From Anticarsia gemmatalis (Eukaryota > Arthropoda > Insecta > Lepidoptera > Erebidae): 64,000 nt of DNA. Shown here piece after piece: positions 49,355 to 62,189 of the stretch (positions are counted from its first letter, which is position 1; each line of letters starts with the position of its first letter). A model generated the notes under the pieces. That model was not told the DNA's origin. It did not search any database and was given only the letters and a program-made list of their open reading frames with translations. The stretch lies in NCBI RefSeq assembly GCF_050436995.1, contig NC_134757.1:6832501-6896500 (forward strand). Reading direction: 5' to 3'. The position numbers and the translations under genes are program-made.

Positions 49355-51841
49355 GTAAGTTGTTTATAAAATTGTGATTGCAAATCTAGGAAATCTCTTT
49401 TGTAAAATTTTCGGGGTAGTAGAGTTTTTCATGCGTTTTGTTGCTTACGTAATAAGTATTCATCTATACAATTTTCTACGGTGGTATCTATATTAGACTT
49501 TTAGTTTCTATTATAATCTAAGCGTTGCGTGTAAATTATACAGTAATAATATATAAAAACATAATAACAGTCACAAAAAGTTTAGAATAATATAAAACTA
49601 TGGTCACTAACGACAGATGTAAACGTACTTACTTATATTTGTATTGTAGTCTATTATGTGAGTAGCATCATTTATTCCGCTAACTTATTTATATAGTAAC
49701 AAATAATTTATTCTGTCGACAGATATTTATACATATTCACTAAGTACCTATGTGTGTTAAAAGATAATAAATTGTCTTGCAGGTTCTCCAAAGGATTTGG
49801 TTTATTGCCAGAAGAATCTCCGCTGAAAGTTCCCAACTGTATCTATGGGATCATTTTCTATTGTCTCATCATATTTTTATGTACGTATAAAAACGTTTAT
49901 TTTTGACTGTTATTGAGCTATTTGACCCGATTTTTGTTTCGCAGAATTTCTCAATAAAAATGTAGTAAACTTAACGACATTAACCCACTCTTTTAAACAT
50001 CTGCGTGATATATTCGAAGCACATAAATACAATTTTCCTTAGATCTGACCGAAACCATTATAAAATTAAACTCTATTCGCTTTTACGACGTTAAGATGAA
50101 AACGATTATAAAACTGTCATTCATAAAAACGTAAAATACCTACAACACCGATAATAAATAATCGATTAATTAATTAAAATGTCAGCTCTAAGAAGCTGAT
50201 TTAACACGAAGGTCTTAATAAGATGGTGTTGTAAGTTGGCTTCTTATCGTAATGATTGTTATAAAAAGTGTTGCCACAGTGGGAGTTATTGTAATTAAAC
50301 GTCTTGTATAGCTTCCATTACGAGTGGTAATTACCGTCGCAATGCCAATAATCGACATCGCATTACGATGCGGCGTCGTCGGTCGACGGCGTGCAATTCG
50401 CACATCAACGCGCTCCGTGGTTACCGGCTTCGTGACTCTACCAAGAGAAAAATATTGCGAAATCCCGCGCTAGCTGCTTACTCCAGGCATATTTGGTAGC
50501 TCACGAGCCGCGAATAACTGTTATCGTAATAGGCTAACATTGGTACACACACTCTTGGGAAGTGCGAAATGTTTGCTGCCAAAATGATTTACACGTTTAG
50601 GGAAAACCTATACTCACAACAATTTGAGCTTGTTAGTTCGTGTTATCGCTGTTTAACAAATATTCGATAGCCGAATGAAATACGTAACTTAATTAAAGTT
50701 TCAATAAGATCAAGATTCAAATAGCAACTAAATAAATCCCCAGTAGAGTGAATAAGAAAGTCAAATTTGAATTATTTAACATTCCCAATAGCATTACAGT
50801 GTATAACAATAAAATGTTTCTCTATTTGAATATTTAGAGGGTTTGCGTGAGCTTTTATTGCTTCGCTAAAATGTTAATTCCGTGAAACACGCTCGTAAAT
50901 GGTTGGAATTGTAGTGGGCATTGTGTTATTTTAGTCTGATATTGAAATAAGCCACAACCGCTTTGTTTGATCTCTTATGGATTGTAATACCTTGCTTTTG
51001 TTGTGTTCACTGCTCGTAATCTCTTATTGAAATAATATTGTATGTAGGTACCTACTACTTATACCTTAATTTTACTAACCGTTTAGGTTCCAATTAATCT
51101 GATATGAATCGTTACTATGGTTAGGAAACAAGTAGGTAATTGTATTAGTTACCTTCTGAACTTTGTAAACGAGTTAATAAGCAAGCAGATAAAAAAAAAT
51201 CATTATAAACTCGACCCCCCAGCTATCAGAATGTTCCGAGAACGTTAATCAATTATTCTAGTTATTGGAAAGGTTAAATTGTCGATAAACACTACAAAAA
51301 ATGTGTCTGCGACTGAGGGTAGCTGAATTAAAAGAGTTTGTATTAAACAAAAAGTCCTATAAAATGTTGATTTTCCTTTTACTTTACAATGTTTGAAATA
51401 ACAATATCAATAGAAAAGATTTTATTTCTATTTAGATATCAATAAACAAATGTCTACATATAAAATCGATATAATTCATTATACGCGTACAAACTTGCGT
51501 TGGAGCACGGCGCGGAAGTTATCTTTCGAAAGTGAATTGGGTACAACATTAAATCTAGCCTCTAGCTTGGTTCTCACCACTCTATCATCTAACTAGACAA
51601 GTTGATAGCACTGTAATAATAATTTACTCTTGTTTCAGCAACATTTGATCAACTGTTGGTGGCACGTCTCCTGTTTGTCGGCTGTTTATCCTCAGTGGCT
51701 ATGTGCTTTTACTTAGCTTATTTGTTAGCATTTGTCCTGCATGATCTATGTGTAGTCTGCATTTCAACCTACATAGTTAACGGGCTCCTTACAGCATTAG
51801 TTTATAAAAAAACGAAAGCGCTGGCTGCAAAGAAGAAATGA
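49188..51841 (+). CDS. Vkor: vitamin K epoxide reductase (VKOR family), complete, 3 exons
   Basis: Exons 49188-49354, 49783-49880 and 51639-51841 give 155 residues and a TGA stop (human VKORC1 has 163). The enzyme reduces vitamin K epoxide and quinone at the ER membrane, using cysteine pairs. Seen here: loop cysteines Cys41 and Cys49 (spacing as in human C43/C51), the catalytic Cys126-Val-Val-Cys129, and Asn74 at the human N80 position. The TYX motif involved in warfarin binding in vertebrates is present (Thr132-Tyr133). Hydrophobic segments lie at about 9-29, 75-89, 95-122 and 126-144, fitting the four-helix VKOR fold; the C-terminus is lysine-rich. The coding exon begins at acceptor TTTTGTTTGCAG (49181), six bases before the ATG, so a non-coding leader exon lies upstream. 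Confidence 0.95.
49783..49880 (+). CDS. Vkor: Vkor exon 2 (residues 56-88)
   Basis: 98 nt between acceptor TTGTCTTGCAG and donor GTACGT. It encodes FSKGFGLLPEESPLKVPNCI and the second helix start YGIIFYCLIIFL. It matches human GRGFGL...NSIFGCIFYTLQ. It leaves one base of a Ser codon. Confidence 0.93.
49881..51638. other. Vkor intron 2 (about 1.76 kb)
   Basis: AT-rich except for a GC-richer patch at about 50330-50480 (GATGCGGCGTCGTCGGTCGA). No coding or transposon signal that I can support. Confidence 0.7.
51639..51841 (+). CDS. Vkor: Vkor exon 3 with stop (residues 89-155)
   Basis: Acceptor CTTGTTTCAG (ending 51638). It encodes STFDQLLVARLLFVGCLSSV and the active site LCVVCISTYIVN, then ends AAKKK and a TGA. 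An ATTAAA polyadenylation-type signal lies at 51904-51909. Confidence 0.93.
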
Positions 51842-54800
51842 ACAATGAAAACATTAATTGGTTGTTAAATGTTACGTAATACCTCTACATCACAAGCATT
51901 TAAATTAAAGTAAGAGAGTAAAATAACTGTGTGGTATTTCATTGGTGTATTTATCTGGCGTTTATCTCCCGCTTTCTACCCGACGCTCGCAGTAAAAGTA
52001 AAATACAACTTAGGTAACAAAGTGCACAGGCACACGTTGAATATTCGATGTAACTACGGAATTAAATGTTTGTTTTATAACTACAGTTCGAGATTTTACC
52101 CGACTGTTGCCCAGAGGAGATTCAAGTTTTTGATGTAGTTACACATATTATATTAGGGAATAGTTTTTTGGAGTTATTTCTAAAAGTCTACCTAAACATA
52201 AGACTAACACGTCTAATTATCATAGTGAGTACCTATATACGTGACAAAAATTTGCTCTATTAAGGAAGAGGGATCATAATATTTTGATAAAGCGATATTA
52301 AATTTCAAAACTTTTAAGGAAAAAGAATAGAGAAAATTATTTTATTAATGAACTTGAACTGTATTAGTTGTATTCTAAATTAGGTTAAATATTGTGTTTA
52401 TTTAAATCATTTGGGCAAACGAGGAAAATAGAAATATATCGTACCCATGTAGTGCAATAAGTATGTATGCCAATTCCCAACAGGTTACGTTTTCCTGTTA
52501 GTTTTTGGTTTTTCGATAAGACAATATTATTTTAAATAATTAAAGTTGAAACTAACAGGATTTTTTTATTAATAAGGCTTGTCAACAGAACAAATAGGTA
52601 ATAACAATATTTTCTGATATACAATATTATGAACACAGTATCATAAAGACTAGAATTTTGCAACATTTATAAAATAATTGGAACGAAAGTACAGGAAATC
52701 GCAGCACCTAGTAGACAGCAACATAAAAATCTCTTTTCCAATATAATACCTAAGTGGTTTTCTTGTGGTACGCGTTGTTAAATAAAAAGGCATGATATAG
52801 ATTAATCCAAGCAGTTACCGTGAAAACAATAGATATATCAAACAGCTGAAGATATAATTTGATTAAATGAACCTTTGAAAAGCAGGGATGACTGAATTTA
52901 TAGAGTAGCTCAACATACCAGCCGTCGGTACTCGGTCGTTATAATCTAACATCCCTGCTTTCTATTATGAATGGATATCGGTCTCTCTTTTATATTTTCT
53001 TAGGATTGCCCAACGCATAATTTTGTAAAATTGTAATCCAACCAAGTTGATATCCTTGCATAACACCAGATCGATTACATCTCTGCCAAAGAGTAGGTCA
53101 AAACCAACATTTAAGATTATTTATGCGAAGGTCAGTCAGGTAAAAATAAAATTTTGTAAAAACCGAACAAAGGACTTCTGAGGAGTATGGTAACGCCATC
53201 TGTTAGTGAGTAGTGTTAAGCAATTATTTGTACTTGCTTACAGCGCCCTCTGCCGATTGTTATTTATTAAATCTTCGTAAACTAGATGTCGCTCTTTCAG
53301 AGTTGGAGCTGGAATTATTATAAAAAATAGTAAAATTTACGTAACATTTTAACTGCACAACGAAAAACATAAAATTAAAGAACTCCTTGAACTTGCAACT
53401 CGGTACATAAAATATATTTAGCCATTTATTTGACTAGAAATCTATTGCAAAAATAATGTTATTAATAAGAGTACTATCAGCCACCTGCTGTTTTGATACG
53501 ACAGGATAGTTTTCTAGGATCGGTAAAGGGCGATTAGTTTACCGATAATTAAAATATAAATTAAAACCTACATTATTATAATGAACATGTTTTCTGAACA
53601 GTTGCATTTACAGCATGTGGTAGTAAGAAAATTGCAGCTATTTTTATCAGGAAAAGTCGTTAAAGGGTATTTTATATTGCACCTTGGTCAACGTTAATGT
53701 TCACGTCGTAAGAGATTAAATGTCGGTTGTCGTAAAAGGAAGCACTATTATCCCTATAAAGAGCCTAGGCAAGCATTTCCTCGTTGTGCTTTGTTGTAAG
53801 TACCAAACGTAGAGTGTAATTTACACACTCGTTGATGTGATGAGTTTTATAGGATCGTTACTTCAGCCAAATATAGTACGCGAATTGTGAATAAGTCTGT
53901 GATACTATCACAGTTCGGTACTTAAGACATCTAGCCACGCTCACTGTAAACATGTATGTATATTTCTTTTAGCTTTACATTTATATTGAAGATTTATTTT
54001 GATTCCAGCTCTCACTCTAAAGAATTATAATTATGTGAAACTTTTCTGTAAAATGTGCTAGACGACACAGGATATAGCATATGTAAATCAACATTGAATA
54101 TAAAAATAATTCTAAAATACATCTACTTGAGCTGTAAACAAATTAATGATAAAAGCATTTGACACAGTCTCCGTGAATATCTTTATTCACAGCAACATCT
54201 ATATCTTTCAATTCACCGTCACTCCATCATTTATCACTGCCTCTAGACTTTTTGCAAAAGCGGCGATGTAGTGACAACACATAGGTACCTATACGGTGTA
54301 ACGACCTTAGGACGAACTCTTTGTTTGCGCACACGATCTGATACAGCTGTCGCTGGCGACGCTGGCCTGATGGACCAAACGCAGCGATTAAAAGCAACTG
54401 ATTACAACGCTCAAGTAGCGAACATAAGGTATTTGACATTGTTTAAGTACGCACGGTCACAGGCAGCTTTGAACATTTCCCGACGAGCTATTTTAGTAGC
54501 GTCTTTGTGTCACGTCCATCTTTAAGTTTTTAATACTCGTTTTAAATGTCGGTATTTAAGTTTGTTATCTCAAAAAAAGAGGTTATACTGACAATGATGA
54601 AGATTCGTTGAAAACGATTTAAAAGTAGAGTGTTTTTAAACCGGCTACAATAAATAAAAATGACAATAGTACGTTGTTCAAAACGATATAAAAATGGTCT
54701 GTATCTCGCTTGCAATAAATCTGAAAAAGTGACTGTTGCTCGGAACTGCGTCAAATAACCCCAGTGCATGACAAAGCAAGTGTGCACTAGAGACTCTCTA

Positions 54801-56320
54801 CATATTCCTTTTATAGGTTTCGAGGCTTCAAAGCAAAAGCTTACATAGTCAGAATTTTTAATCTGTTTCTTTCAAAGAAACATGATTAAAGTAAAATAAA
54901 AAGTAGCGCTTTGTAATAAAACATAATTGGATTACGATACGGTTTGTAAACGTAACAATAATTAGCAGATAAGTTGTGTTTGTAGTCGCATCATAAACTT
55001 TCGGCCGTAAACTTGGCAATGTGAACTCGCGAACAATAATTGCGGCTCACATAACAAACGATAACACTTTAGTTGAGTTTCACGCTATTTATGTAACGAT
55101 CCGTCTTGGAGTGGACAAAGGTTATAATGAAAACTGAAAGAAAGTTGAGGTAAATTGTCTACGAGAGTTTACAAACTTAGACTTCCCTGTTTCTTACGGC
55201 TGCTCTTTTCGAATTAAAGTTTACCAAAAGTTTTATTTATGAATAGCAGAGTCTGATGAGCATTCTTTCACCAAAATCGAATTGACGTAAAAAACTATCG
55301 TAATTTTATCAAATATTAGTATTTTGTTTAATTAATCCAGACTGTTTTAAATCAAGCCTTGGTCCTAGTATTTATTCTATGTTCGGTTCATGGACGTTCG
55401 TTTGTCCATCTAAAACTACGATTATCTTAATAGTTTTCGTAAAGAGGTAACGCAATAAACACATTAGGCTGAAAAAACGACGAAGTGATAATAATACTTA
55501 CATCGGATGAGTGGGTTTTTGCGGAAAAAACTACCTATTCAAAGTTTACTTGTGGGCGTCGAAGGTAACTGTAATGGGTCAGCACATTATATCTATGAAA
55601 CGCCAATGATCGAGCTTTTGCCCTCACTAGAACAAACATGATGTGGATTGATAAATTAAGGGTACGGAGGCAAAATCACTTCGATACAGACAATGAGTAG
55701 CTAATAGTTCTAGTGAAATACTGTTGGGGTAACTTGGAACGCTAAAGATTTTTCACTTGCTAAACAGCTTATTAATTATTAAAGAAAATTATATGTTGTT
55801 GAAACGTACTTAACCTTTATAATCTTGAAAAATTGCACAGCCACTTGCATCGTTGATAATAAACCGGTAAAGAATAAATGCATATTTCTTCACATATATC
55901 TTTTAAAGACGCAAATGAAGCATGCTAATAGACTGGAACTACCGGTTGGAATGACTAATGTTTATAATATTTTTGTAGCACATACTCGTTGTTCCGAATT
56001 TGCACACAAAGCCTGCCCACGCGGCGACAACTACGTTTCATTTTTGACGTGCCTTGTTTACTACAAAACAGTCAACTAGAATAATAGGTGTTTATAAGCT
56101 GCCGATGTTGACGTCTGTTCAACTCTTAGTATTTAAAATGAAGCAATTACACCGTTTTACTAACTTGAATCAGATCTTTGAAAGACCGGAGTCGTTAATG
56201 GCCTTACTGGTTCATTTAATGGAATAAAATGTTTTACTACTAGCGCAACAGGACTCCTGTTCTACATCGAATGTTATTAAAGATAATTACTAAGAACTTG
56301 ATGAAGGTTTTCTGTTAGAT
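51842..56320. other. intergenic region downstream of Vkor
   Basis: Contains the Vkor 3' UTR start, a 12-bp perfect inverted repeat (AAAGCAGGGATG at 52879-52890 and its complement at 52950-52961) and short unsupported ORFs near 54271 and 55825. No gene recognised. Confidence 0.5.
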
Positions 56321-56324
56321 ATTT

Positions 56325-57000
56325 TATCTGGGGGCACGGAAGTGCCCCCGCAAGTCGAGCAAAAAAAAGCGGCACGGCCGTAACATCCTTTTCTCGAAGC
56401 AATTCGGGCTATTTTTGACACCCCTATAATTTCGTTGTGGATAAAACAAGAAGCCTGGATTTTCAGCAACTAATTAGTCATTGTATAAACACGGTATATT
56501 TAAAATTTCAGTCAATTTGAACCAGTAGTTTAAGAATGACAACTTGTTAAAATTTTGAATTTTGTCACTCACTGATTCACTGACTCACTGACTCACCGAT
56601 CATCAAAAGTCTAAGGTACTTCTAGCAGACTTAGAAGCTTAAAATTTAGAATACAAATAGGGTTTAGTGTCTTAATCATGGGAAAAATTCAATATTTTTT
56701 AATTTCGGTCCAGTTTTCTAAATACACCAACTGCAACAATAACTTTGTAATCCCATATAAATGTATAAGATTACAAGGTTACATTTGCAGTTAATGAATT
56801 ATTATTACTGTAGAAAATAAAATAAATAGGTGTAAATAGGTACCTACTATATGAGGCATAACGGGAGGGGGTATAGGGTGGATAAGGGTGTTTAGCCCAT
56901 GAAACTGAACAACATTCCCATAGGAAAATATGTAGAATTATGAAAAAAAACGTCTTTCCATACCAATTGGACTTATGTTCGCTCTACAAAAAGAAGTGAG
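56325..57000. repeat. dispersed lepidopteran-type repeat with terminal GC hairpin
   Basis: Begins with the perfect hairpin GGGGGCAC-GGAA-GTGCCCCC, then GCAAGTCGAGCAAAAAAAAG and a TCACTGACTCAC microsatellite. Next come ATCATCAAAAGTCTAAGGTA, GTTTAGCCCATGAAACTGAA and TACCAATTGGACTTATGTTC. I recognise this order of phrases from interspersed repeats in moth genomes, but class and boundaries are uncertain. It runs directly into the palindrome at 57001. Confidence 0.55.
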
Positions 57001-57470
57001 ATGCCATCAAAAACATTCTGTAAAAACCTCAAGTCTCGCCGTAAAAAGTTGTGAGATCTATATAATACCAAGTCGATTAATCTTTTTAGTCTCTACTTAA
57101 AGGACCTTCTGTCTTAAGTTATTACGTATGTTATTATCATGGCAATTAAAAAAAAATACCTTTAAAACAAATAGATCGACTTGGTCATCGCAAGAAAACA
57201 CAAATTCGCCATTAACATTTCAGGAGCATTAACTTCTCGTCGTGCTGTGTAGTGTGATACATACTTATAATTAAATCATGCGATGGCCAAGTCGGTATAT
57301 TTGTTTTAAAGGTATTTTTTTTTAATTGCCATGATAATAACATACGTAATAACTTAAGACAGAAGGTCCTTTAAGTAGAGACTAAAAAGATTAATCGACT
57401 TGGTATTATATAGATCTCACAACTTTTTACGGCGAGACTTGAGGTTTTTACAGAATGTTTTTGATGGCAT
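57001..57470. repeat. 470-bp fold-back element (two 191-bp arms)
   Basis: Left arm 57001-57191 starts ATGCCATCAAAAACATTCTG; right arm 57280-57470 is its near-perfect reverse complement, ending TTTTTGATGGCAT. Only a few mismatches are seen, for example near the centre (GATGACC versus GATGGCC). The spacer is about 88 bp. There is no ORF and no clear target duplication. The RNA would form a long hairpin. Confidence 0.85.
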
Positions 57471-60400
57471 TTATATTTACCGAGATAATTGCCGGTGTCT
57501 AAGCTACACAAATAGCAGTAAATTGTACAAAACAGATGCCTATTAATGATAATATTGGAAGCCACTTAAAGGGACAAGCAGCATTGACTTTGCAGTTGAA
57601 AGGCGACATGCTCTTTGTTTTAAGGCGACGTGGTAAGAATTCCTTTTGTATTGTGGAGTCAGTAACACAGATCAAGTAGCCACTCCGAGTAAGTACCACA
57701 AAGGCATACCGTAGCAGTCCTGCTGTCATTCATCTTAATGGTCGCGGAACCATTTTTGGTATTGTGGTATTGACCTTACGCCACTGTGGCCTAGTGCAGA
57801 TTGCGCCGTATAAGGCACCTGCGACGTGTTTTCGACCACATAATCATAGCTCAGTCAATGGCAAAGGACTTGTGAGCACATTGTAATAACAACTTTTGCG
57901 TGTGTAGGAGTAGGTAATGAGATCATTGTCATATTAATCTGGCATATGATTTTAGATGTTAATTGACTGTTTGAAGGCCAAATATTATGTCATTTGCAGA
58001 TTTGAATAATTTTTGTTCCGGTATACGAAATCCTTTATACACTGTAATTCTGACATCATTGTTCTCCTACCCGTGCTTTGGAATCAAATTCTCAATATCT
58101 CATATTTAATTCATGTTATCTCTAATAGGTAATTCATCTCTATTTTGTTGCCTTATTGTCAGTAGTTCGAATAGATCTATTAGGTTTATAGTTTTGCCTA
58201 ACATAAGCTTCAATTTAATTTCTATTGAAGGAATACTCGACTCCTCTTTAACAACATTACCACAAAAAACGTGACAAACAAAATTAAATATGAAGTCGAC
58301 GTCATATTCTGAGAGAAATTTAAATATGTTACATTAATTAAAGTAGGCTAGATTATAAATCCTTAAAGTGTATTGAACCTCGACGGATATTTAGAAATAG
58401 TTGAAGTATTGCAATATTTGTATCAAGCTTCATTAGTATTCAGCCGTGTAATTTAAGTACTGCCTTAACGACTTCTGTTCATAATTTATACACAAGCCGA
58501 TTAGCGATAAGGGTTTGTAGGAATTTGTCTGAATGGCCTGAATTTCGCATGTCCATAAAATATGCAGTATGGCTAATGTTACCATATAATTAAATTCAAA
58601 ACGGGATATATAAAATTTTGAGTAAAAAGAGTGTAATGAACTACAACATACCTACTAGGCAAGTTGTTGTCTATATTTTGTTTGCTCAACCACCACACTT
58701 ATCTAAAAAAATACGTAACCAATCTCAGTGAAACGAAACAAGCAGGTTTGTTTGCTAAAGCGGCCATTTCTGTTGTCATTGCTGACAGCGGAACTACAGG
58801 CTGAAATCGGGACAATCCTGCCTAAAGCGGCAACATACAGTCACGTTAAATCTAACGTAACAACCCACGCTTACTCGAAGTTGCCGGGACTCGGTATACC
58901 ATTACTACACGTCAATGATTTCTCACCGAAACGCTCCGAAGTTATTTCCAATATCCGATTTGGTAATTTAATGAGTAATTGACTATGTAAAATATTGCCG
59001 GTATTAGTTTCGTTCGGTTAAAAGCCAGTCGAAGATAAATTGATTTAATTTATTTGATATTAAACTTCATAATTCACAAAGGCAACTTTGCTTTGAAGAT
59101 TAAGGGCCCAAATCTATCATTCCTTTGAAACTGGAGTATAGTTTTATAATAATAAAACAATTTTGTGCTTGTCAATGTTGGCGTAGCTATTTATTAATCT
59201 TATCTACATATAATTATATTATAACAGTACATCAGCGACCACGGACAGTTTAATCTGCGCCGAAACGTCAAGTATTTCAAGATTAATACGTGTTCACGTT
59301 AATTGTTATATCCTATTGTATAATTACCATATTACGCGAAATTTTTGAAAGTCACGAAACTAATATAATATATTATCTAATGAGGTATATCATTAGATCA
59401 TAAGGAGATAGATCATTGAAGAGCTGCTGATACCAAGAAAATGTTTGAAAACATTTTCGAATAGTGATCTGCAACACGGCTCATACAAGAACTAGCCTAC
59501 GTAAGAAGTATCAAATTCAATAACAACTCTATTGAATTTTATCGTGTGTTAAATCGCAGTCGACTCGGCTTCCCACATCCAAAACACATGACTATTCATG
59601 ACACATCTTGTAGCTTGCCAATAGATGAATTTGTAATCAACTACCTGTTTCTTTAGCTGTACCTAGTATCAATAGTACCTTCTATGTACCCTTAGTCACC
59701 ACTTTATATGGGACGTAAATACGGTACCTACGTTATGTTATTTGACGAGAGAAGAAAATCTCTGAGTATCGTGTTTCAGACTGTGTTTCTCGAATTAAAA
59801 TGTAGATATTACCTACATTTTTACTAAAATCTAAAGTCCATAGAGTCAAACGCTCTTTAGTCTCTCTAACTACAGAGCGTTTGTTGTTTCGAAGTTCCTG
59901 TAATAGTAAGATATAAAATTAACTAAAATATAGCTCTTCATGACGTTGGGTATTCAAAACAATGCTGACAAAAGGATGAGATGTCACGTATATTAAATCT
60001 CGCATTATAATTATTAGAAGTTGGCTAATACGTATGCTACAAGTTACAACGATTTCCATTTGTAATAATGGTGACATAACGAGCTTTATTACTGAGAACG
60101 ATCATATTTCAATAATCAAATAAATTAATATTTATGCGCGATTGCAACCAGCAATTAGGCCTTAACAGGTTGCAGTAAACTTCTCAGGTGGGGATGCCTC
60201 CGAATATAACACGAAAACTCAATGTTTCCTTCCCTGTTTCTTGATTGGTATCTAGGACTTATAAATTATGCATGAACATAATCAATATAGTAGTGGCCTG
60301 ATAGTAATCATAGAAAGAAAAATATATTCTCATTTGAAGCGTGTCAAGTGCATACGTAATCTACAAAAATGAATCTCTTAATGTCGACATTTTTTACAAA

Positions 60401-61416
60401 ATCGTCAATTTGACACGAATTCTCGATCCATAAGCATTAAATAACCATATTTCAAGATTACCCCGCCTTAAAAGCATACATAATGTAAATCACAAAATTA
60501 TTATAAAGCGTGTGAAAGTGTCATGTACCGTGTGCAAAAAAGTTTGTAAAAACGTCGAATGTCTTTACAAACGACGGCCCTAATACGAGTCGTGGGCGGC
60601 CTACAAGGCTTTGCTGACTGAAGTAGGCCGATTGGCATTTTCGATGGCACTTCTCGCACTGGCCGTTTGAAGCTGCACCCAATATGGGCCGGTGCGCTTT
60701 CAATTTTATGTACACATTCAGTTTCTAATAAATATATGGAAAATGAAATCGTCTGAGTCATCGTCCTGCCTTTCGTGTCATATCTGTATTTGGTCATTAT
60801 GTACCATTGAGATTTTCTGAGTTATAGCTCTAACATCTCATTAAGTTGGACCATTGGGTTCATAGACGAAACTGTGTATTATTGACACAGGCCCATAAAA
60901 AAGGTATTAAACTAAAAATGAGGATTAAGAAATAAATAATATAATAAATGAGACGTGATTGTTTAAATATCCATGTTTAATATTTTATTACGTAACATTA
61001 TATCGATAATATCGCTCGGTAAATTGCAATCGATATCGATTTCCTGCATGAAGTGAAATCAATTCCGATCACGATTGAAGAATCACGATCAGGCTTCTTG
61101 TTTGATAAATTTATATCGCCCTTACATCAATTACACATTTCATTATGAGCTTCAGATGATTGATAGTATAATTAATTATTTATATTATAGATACTTACAT
61201 CATTATAAAACATAACTATGATACAAACTCAGTTTTAATTTAAAATAATTGCTGACAGCATTATGGCTCGTTACTTATTTATTAAGCTTTTTTACAACCA
61301 AGATTGTTGTGAATATTTTAAATTAAAATAATACCTACGTATCATCAATTAAGTAAATACTGATTGAGTTAAGACTTAATATAAGCAAATAAATATTTAC
61401 TACAAAACTGCGGTAT
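57471..61416. other. intergenic region, no gene recognised
   Basis: AT-rich. ORFs at 58728-58982 (plus) and 60501-60797 (minus) match no family I know and lack splice context. The phrase CAGCGACCACGGACAGTTTA ... CTGCGCCGAAACGTCAAGTA (about 59233-59275) looks like a short dispersed repeat of lepidopteran type, with low certainty. Confidence 0.45.
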
Positions 61417-61417
61417 A

Positions 61418-61623
61418 TTTTTTTTTTAAAGACAACTGCTCTTGTGTCGCGGGACTTGTACAAACATACAAATAACAGACACAAAGCACGACCAGACTCG
61501 AAACAATTATAATTATTTGTGGATCGCACAAATAATATTATTGTTCAGTGTGAGAATCGAGCCCACCACCTCCCGGCGCAATGGTATTGGCGTGGCAACC
61601 TAAACCACTGCGCCACGGAGGCA
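61418..61623 (-). mobile_element. tRNA-derived SINE
   Basis: On the minus strand, CCTCCGTGGCGCAGTGGTTT (A-box-like, about 61599-61615) is followed by GGGCTCGATTC (B-box-like, 61554-61564). The spacing is that of an internal RNA polymerase III promoter. A non-tRNA body follows, and then an A-run (T-run at 61418-61427 on the plus strand). Target duplications were not clear. It is not a functional tRNA: the expected acceptor-stem pairing and 3' half are missing. Confidence 0.75.
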
Positions 61624-62044
61624 GTCCATACATTACATGCAAAACATTTTATTATTACGCTAAATATTCGGTAAATTTGACCTAAAAATAAGAATATTCT
61701 TTCATTGATAGAAAACAGTGATTACGCTTGTAACGTAGATTTAATGACTGCAGTTATTAGTCCACATTACACATGATTATAATGGTCTGGACTAATGGCT
61801 TATACGAAATGATTGGTAAACAGTTTAGAAGGACAGTATTGATTGGATGATGCAATTTGAACAGGTGATTGACGTGCTTAGACCAATGATCGGTTATTCA
61901 GGAGCTTTTTATACTCTACCGTTTTAGTATAATTGGTTGGTTGCTCTAAAAGCATTTGGCGCTATCAAAAACTTTAGTTTTTGCGAGTAAAATATAGAGA
62001 GTTTTTCTGTAAGGAAAGTATCATTTCTAGTTTCAAACTTTTTT

Positions 62045-62163
62045 ACCCCTGGTTTCTGAGGTACATTTAGCGGTAGTTTATCTATTCCATAGCGTTAAAA
62101 CTTATATAAAAAAACGCAATTGAATAGATAAACTACCGCAAAATGTACTCAGAAACCGGGGGT
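62045..62163. mobile_element. fold-back MITE, 119 bp
   Basis: Left arm starts ACCCCTGGTTTCTGAGGTAC; right arm ends GTACTCAGAAACCGGGGGT. Arms of about 51 bp pair almost completely around a short AT-rich loop. No ORF. Target duplication not evident. It sits only 14 bp from the target duplication of the non-LTR insertion. Confidence 0.7.
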
Positions 62164-62189
62164 CAGTAATGTTCCTGATTAATGGTAAT

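Noticed and set aside
52879..52961. 12-bp perfect inverted repeat CAGGGATG-type ends as a hAT MITE
   Set aside because: The flanking 8 bp do not match (TTGAAAAG versus CTTTCTAT), so no target duplication supports transposition.
54271..54525. Overlapping ORFs on both strands near 54.2-54.5 kb
   Set aside because: Neither frame resembles a known protein and no exon boundaries fit.
58728..58982. 84-codon ORF on the plus strand
   Set aside because: No recognisable family, no splice or promoter context; ORFs of this size occur throughout the window by chance.
61555..61622. tRNA gene
   Set aside because: A- and B-box-like sequences are present, but acceptor-stem pairing fails and the body continues into SINE sequence.
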